From CAZHNW01 sp942491575 (GTDB taxonomy: Bacteria; Spirochaetota; UBA4802; UBA5550): 64,000 nt of DNA. Where the stretch lies: NCBI GenBank assembly GCA_942491575.1, contig CALOBT010000025.1, forward strand, positions 2,604,001 to 2,668,000, written 5' to 3'. The notes beneath the pieces are model-generated. The model saw only the letters and a program-made list of their open reading frames with translations, did no database searches and was not told the origin of the DNA. The first letter of the stretch is position 1; every line of letters begins with the position of its first letter. Made by a program: the position numbers and the translations under genes. Shown piece by piece: positions 60,624 to 64,000 of the stretch.

Positions 60624-61820
60624 TTAAAAATGAAGGATTTTACCATATCCATCAATTTTTATATTCTTTAAATACTGATATTTATAAATTATCTTCCTAA
60701 TTTCCAGAACTTTATTATTTAATTTAAAAATATCTTTTGCCGCAGTTTTATTTTTTTTCAACCTGGCATCTGACTTTATGGAATCAATTGCCCTGATTAT
60801 GGAAATGATTTTATATTTTTCTCCAGGTCCCCCTGATTTTTTAACGGTTGCTGCAGGTATGATGTAAAAATCGGTTTTGATTTTATTTCCGATCCTGGAG
60901 AGATAAAGATTGAGTATAACAGTGCCATTATAGACTTCCCCCCCTGATATAAAAAAAGAATTCTGCCGATCACATTTATCTGAGATAAAATTCCCCAGGC
61001 TGTAAAATATATATCCCTCCCTTCCATCAATTGTACTGATTTTTTCAGCAGGCTGCAGTACATGGGGATGATGCCGCACCACCAGGTCAACACCTCGGTC
61101 AATAAATTTTTTCAGAATATCCCTGTATCCCGGTACCGGCTCCTGGCGATACTCCTGTCCGCTGTGCACGGTCATAATGAGGTAATCGCACCTGGACCTG
61201 AAATAATCAATATTTTCATCAACCTGCAGCCTGTTATAGATCCAGTTAATATAAAATTTCCTCTCCCTGCTCTGAGGTTTGACGTTTAAAAGGCCGGTAT
61301 ATGAAATTATCCCGATTTTTATACCCCTGATTTTTTTAATGATGCCGTTATTATACTTCCCCATCCTGCGCCCCGCCCCGATGTAATCAATACCGTGAGA
61401 ATCGAGCAGATCAATTGTTGAAAAAAGCCCCCTCGGCCCCTGGTCCATGATGTGGTTGTTCGCAACAGAGAGGATAGAAAAACCGGTTTTTTTCAGTACC
61501 GGATTAATTTCCGGATAACAATTAAATTTAAACTTCGCAGGCCTGTAGGGGAATAATATTGGAAATTCCAGGTTCCCAATAACAACATCAGAATCAATAA
61601 ATTCCCCGGCTATATCAGAAAAAAAACCACTGAATATCTTTTCATTCATGAGATGATTTCGGTTATCAATCTCTGGTGGGATCATTTTTTCATGGATTAT
61701 AATATCCCCGGTAAAGGAAATTTTTATTTTAGATTCTGCACCATGTAAGGGTACCTGCAGAAACAGTAATTCAATAACAGCCAGGTTAAAAAATATTAAC
61801 AGCAATTTAGCGGTATTCAT
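60624..61820 (-). CDS. CapA-family metallophosphatase-like protein
   Basis: A 398-residue exported protein of the poly-gamma-glutamate synthesis CapA group. Metal ligands fit: SFTGDIIIH, VVIGNLEFPI, SVANNHIMDQG, GIDYIGAGR, TVHSGQEY, and RHHPHVLQ with GYIFYSLGNFISD. N-terminal signal (LLLIFFNLAVIELLFLQVPLHG). The C-terminal 80 residues are extra and lysine-rich. Members hydrolyse phosphate esters or attach capsular polymer. Same strand as its neighbours, 42 bases before the discoidin-like gene. Confidence 0.82.
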   Translation of the reverse strand: MNTAKLLLIFFNLAVIELLFLQVPLHGAESKIKISFTGDIIIHEKMIPPEIDNRNHLMNEKIFSGFFSDIAGEFIDSDVVIGNLEFPILFPYRPAKFKFNCYPEINPVLKKTGFSILSVANNHIMDQGPRGLFSTIDLLDSHGIDYIGAGRRMGKYNNGIIKKIRGIKIGIISYTGLLNVKPQSRERKFYINWIYNRLQVDENIDYFRSRCDYLIMTVHSGQEYRQEPVPGYRDILKKFIDRGVDLVVRHHPHVLQPAEKISTIDGREGYIFYSLGNFISDKCDRQNSFFISGGEVYNGTVILNLYLSRIGNKIKTDFYIIPAATVKKSGGPGEKYKIISIIRAIDSIKSDARLKKNKTAAKDIFKLNNKVLEIRKIIYKYQYLKNIKIDGYGKILHF

Positions 61821-61995
61821 ATTTTTCCGGATGATGTCCTGCCCCTATAATGATTAAACAGCGAGCCTTTGGATACAGTCGCATAAAACATAAACAGCAA
61901 TCCTAAAAATCAGACTGCTGTTATATTGATAAATAATACAAAAGATGCAAGGTTTTTTTAGCAAGAGGTACAGTCAGACGATTTCTGCGAATAAT

Positions 61996-62030
61996 AAAAC
62001 AGTCTCCGGCTGAACGCCGAAGACTGTTTT
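61996..62030. terminator. Bidirectional terminator-like hairpin
   Basis: AAAACAGTCT (61997-62006) and AGACTGTTTT (62021-62030) pair fully, with CGGC and GCCG pairing inside except for one mismatch each side. On the minus strand it is followed by TTTTATTATT and ends the polysaccharide-enzyme transcript. Confidence 0.8.
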
Positions 62031-62067
62031 ATTCAGATTTTTCAACAAGGAATAGAATATCCAGCTA

Positions 62068-64000
62068 TTACTTGTTTAAGAAACTGCTCGCAGTCCTTGT
62101 TCTGCTGTCATAATCGAGATCAAGGGTTTCTCCATTATGACTGAAGTTAATTGAACTCATACTCCTGGCAGGGGCGTCAGCTGTACTGTAGATGTTATCG
62201 TATCTGCCGTAATTGCTCACATCAACATCAGATCCATTCTGTGTCAGTGCACCTGTCCATCCCATGGCAAGCTGCCCCTGTGATGGAGATGTATAATCAA
62301 CTGTAAGGGCATCTGAATCAACTGCGAGAGCTGCTGCCTTTATTGCTGTTTTAAAGGACTCAAAGTCTCCATAATCTGCTGCACGGCCAAGTTCAGTGAT
62401 CCATACGGTTTTTTCTCCACTCGCTATGATCTCGTACTGCCCCCCCCTGTCAGCATCATCTGTGTTGGTAACCCAGTCAGCTGCTGCATCGGAAGAATAG
62501 AGTGCAAGGTATGCATCCCCCTTTCGAGCGAAGAACCAGTTGCCGTCTTTAAGGGCTTCATCATATTTAGCCTTCGGGAGATAGGCATGGGTGTATGAAG
62601 GCTGGCCTGTAACATAGAACATGGTTTCCAAATCAACATCGTATAATGAAATAACAACATTTTTCACCTGAATGGCTCTTGGAAGTGTTCCATATCCCGT
62701 CCAGTAGCTTGGCGAAGGATTACCGGTAATAGAAGGGTCATCCACAGCAGGATGCGTGGTAAAACAGGTTGCATCCGTCCCGAGGGTTGCCTGCCAGATT
62801 GACTGCTGGTCCCCGCCATATCCGGGTCTCCAGTCCTGTGCGGTGCTGAGCATATAGTCGGGGGTTCTGCAGGTATAAATATTTACCTCTGTTCTCATAT
62901 TTCTCGTCAGATCCTTCTCAGCAAGTGTTGCAAGCCCGGGAAGTGCTGTAATACCGGTAGAGACGGGAGCTCCCATCAGATTGGATAAATAAGCATCTGT
63001 ATATTCAGGATTTTCTATGAGAAATCTGCTGTCCTTATATGAAGAAAATTGACCATTTCCCCACCAGTAATATTGATCCAGCATCTCTTTAAACATGCTG
63101 AATGTCAGCGGATGAGAATATGCTTCCAGGGTGAGGAAGGTCATACCGTCTTCAAGATCAGACAGGTCACTGTAATTAAGCCCCCATTCCGATTCAGCCT
63201 CTTCAATTTTTATCCCCATGCGCTGCTTATTGATAAACTCCTCGCGATCAAGGTCATTGGCCATTTCATAGATTACCTTCGGCATCTTGTATTTTTCGCT
63301 TATTGCGAGAAGGCTTGCGGTCATGTTGCCGGTGCCGGATTCATTCAAGCCGAACATCAGGTTCATTGCCGCTCCGGTACTGTCGCGACTTCCACTCATT
63401 TTATGTGTATAGGTCCGTCCGTGGGTACTTCCGAAGGTTCCGTTAAACTGATTGAGGGCCATGTCCGCCATCATCAGGTCCAGAACCATTTTAGACAACT
63501 GCACTATCTCCTGGTCATCGCTCAATTCAATAAGTGCCAGGAGAGCTGGCATGTCTTCATTATAGTAAACGTTAGAGAGCCATTCGCTGAAACCGCTTTT
63601 ATACCTGAGTTCCAGCCACTGCATGATACGCGCCTTGAACTTTGACAACCTGTCCGCACCGGTCTCTCCACTTGCGGTAAAGGTTTCATCCGGGTAGAGC
63701 TGTGCCGCGAGATATGCCCCCGAGGAGTAAAGAATAAAGTGATTTTCCGACCAGTAGCAGGCATCATTCATCTCATCAACTTCATCAAACAGTCCCTGAA
63801 GTGTTGCAGCCTGGGCCTGTTCTTCGGGAGTACCCTGGGATAAACCGTATATAGTCAGGGAATCCGTATTGGCGGGGTAATCCCATGTCCAGTCAGCCAG
63901 TTCATCGGGCCAGTATTTAAAATTCAAAACCGCAGACTTCATGTCCGCCACAAGGGCTGCATCCATCAAATCAGAATCTGAGTAATTGTGAAGTATACCT
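62068..64000 (-). CDS. Polysaccharide lyase/heparinase-like enzyme, 5' end outside window
   Basis: At least 643 residues; the frame is open through the right edge (the codons before the first ATG in the window remain open), so the N-terminus is missing. The first visible part is helical with a NDACYWSENHFILYSSGAYLAAQLYPDETF motif, the W-x-ENH pattern of alpha/alpha-toroid polysaccharide enzymes, and the C-terminal 250 residues look like a beta-sandwich (GNWFFARKGDAYLALYSSD). Comparable to heparinase/alginate-lyase-type layouts, but catalytic residues cannot be fixed. A secretion signal cannot be assessed. Ends before a strong terminator. Confidence 0.55.
   Translation of the reverse strand, partial: GILHNYSDSDLMDAALVADMKSAVLNFKYWPDELADWTWDYPANTDSLTIYGLSQGTPEEQAQAATLQGLFDEVDEMNDACYWSENHFILYSSGAYLAAQLYPDETFTASGETGADRLSKFKARIMQWLELRYKSGFSEWLSNVYYNEDMPALLALIELSDDQEIVQLSKMVLDLMMADMALNQFNGTFGSTHGRTYTHKMSGSRDSTGAAMNLMFGLNESGTGNMTASLLAISEKYKMPKVIYEMANDLDREEFINKQRMGIKIEEAESEWGLNYSDLSDLEDGMTFLTLEAYSHPLTFSMFKEMLDQYYWWGNGQFSSYKDSRFLIENPEYTDAYLSNLMGAPVSTGITALPGLATLAEKDLTRNMRTEVNIYTCRTPDYMLSTAQDWRPGYGGDQQSIWQATLGTDATCFTTHPAVDDPSITGNPSPSYWTGYGTLPRAIQVKNVVISLYDVDLETMFYVTGQPSYTHAYLPKAKYDEALKDGNWFFARKGDAYLALYSSDAAADWVTNTDDADRGGQYEIIASGEKTVWITELGRAADYGDFESFKTAIKAAALAVDSDALTVDYTSPSQGQLAMGWTGALTQNGSDVDVSNYGRYDNIYSTADAPARSMSSINFSHNGETLDLDYDSRTRTASSFLNK

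Overview
The window reads as a chromosomal segment of a Gram-negative-type (two-membrane) anaerobic or facultative bacterium, most likely a member of the Spirochaetota. This is an inference from a TatT-type TPR lipoprotein, several small signal-peptide beta-barrel candidates, a hypB/Fe-S flavoprotein/hypA operon, degenerate nucleotide-cyclase-like proteins, and many stand-alone receivers and hybrid sensor kinases. No rRNA, tRNA, integrase, transposase or CRISPR array was recognised. Coding density is high, and nearly all genes sit in short same-strand operons.

Layout. 1-3300: end of an unknown gene, then amt-glnK behind a sigma-54 (-24/-12) promoter with three upstream palindromes, then a beta-barrel protein. 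3330-7170 (minus): hypB, an 899-residue multi-[4Fe-4S] GltD-like flavoprotein, and hypA, with no hydrogenase structural gene nearby. 8070-11120: two unknowns, then a radical SAM/SPASM protein overlapping a short RlmN-like enzyme. 11120-14840 (minus): a FecCD-type permease, ATPase and binding protein ending with a truncated archaeal-TiaS-like protein. 15130-18100: leucyltransferase bpt, a TetR regulator and a GH1 glycosidase with a promoter/operator. 18300-24630: small exported proteins, a beta-barrel, two cyclase-like proteins, gene relics and an M14-like (DUF2817) hydrolase. 24695-30413: AEC transporter, TatT-like lipoprotein, an unknown, and clpB behind a CIRCE (HrcA) operator. 30644-34600: surface protein, CheY, a cNMP-binding protein, PadR with a palindromic operator, and a 20-bp tandem repeat array. 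34600-38643: SGNH hydrolase, then clpS-clpA-aat. 38640-48491 (minus): a large periplasmic protein, then a signalling block (CheW, three sensor kinases, an Rcp1-like receiver, a NarL regulator) split by a NifX-like protein. 48621-55393: exported hydrolase, flavin-type protein, AraC regulator, and a PLP decarboxylase/threonine dehydrogenase/kbl group. 55785-64000 (minus): an envelope-glycan block (hydrolase, membrane glycosyltransferase-like protein, VanW, discoidin-like protein, CapA, and an open-ended toroid-type polysaccharide enzyme).

Functional links. Ammonium uptake (amt-glnK) has a nitrogen-type promoter. ClpS-ClpA-Aat plus Bpt make both halves of a bacterial leucine N-degron pathway, and ClpB has its own heat-shock control. 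Threonine dehydrogenase and Kbl convert threonine to glycine and acetyl-CoA. Cyclase-like proteins and a cNMP-binding protein paired with a CheY hint at second-messenger signalling, although at least one cyclase-like domain looks catalytically degenerate. A short motif (GGCTCTGACCCC) is scattered through the window and amplified into the 15-copy array at 34151-34450.
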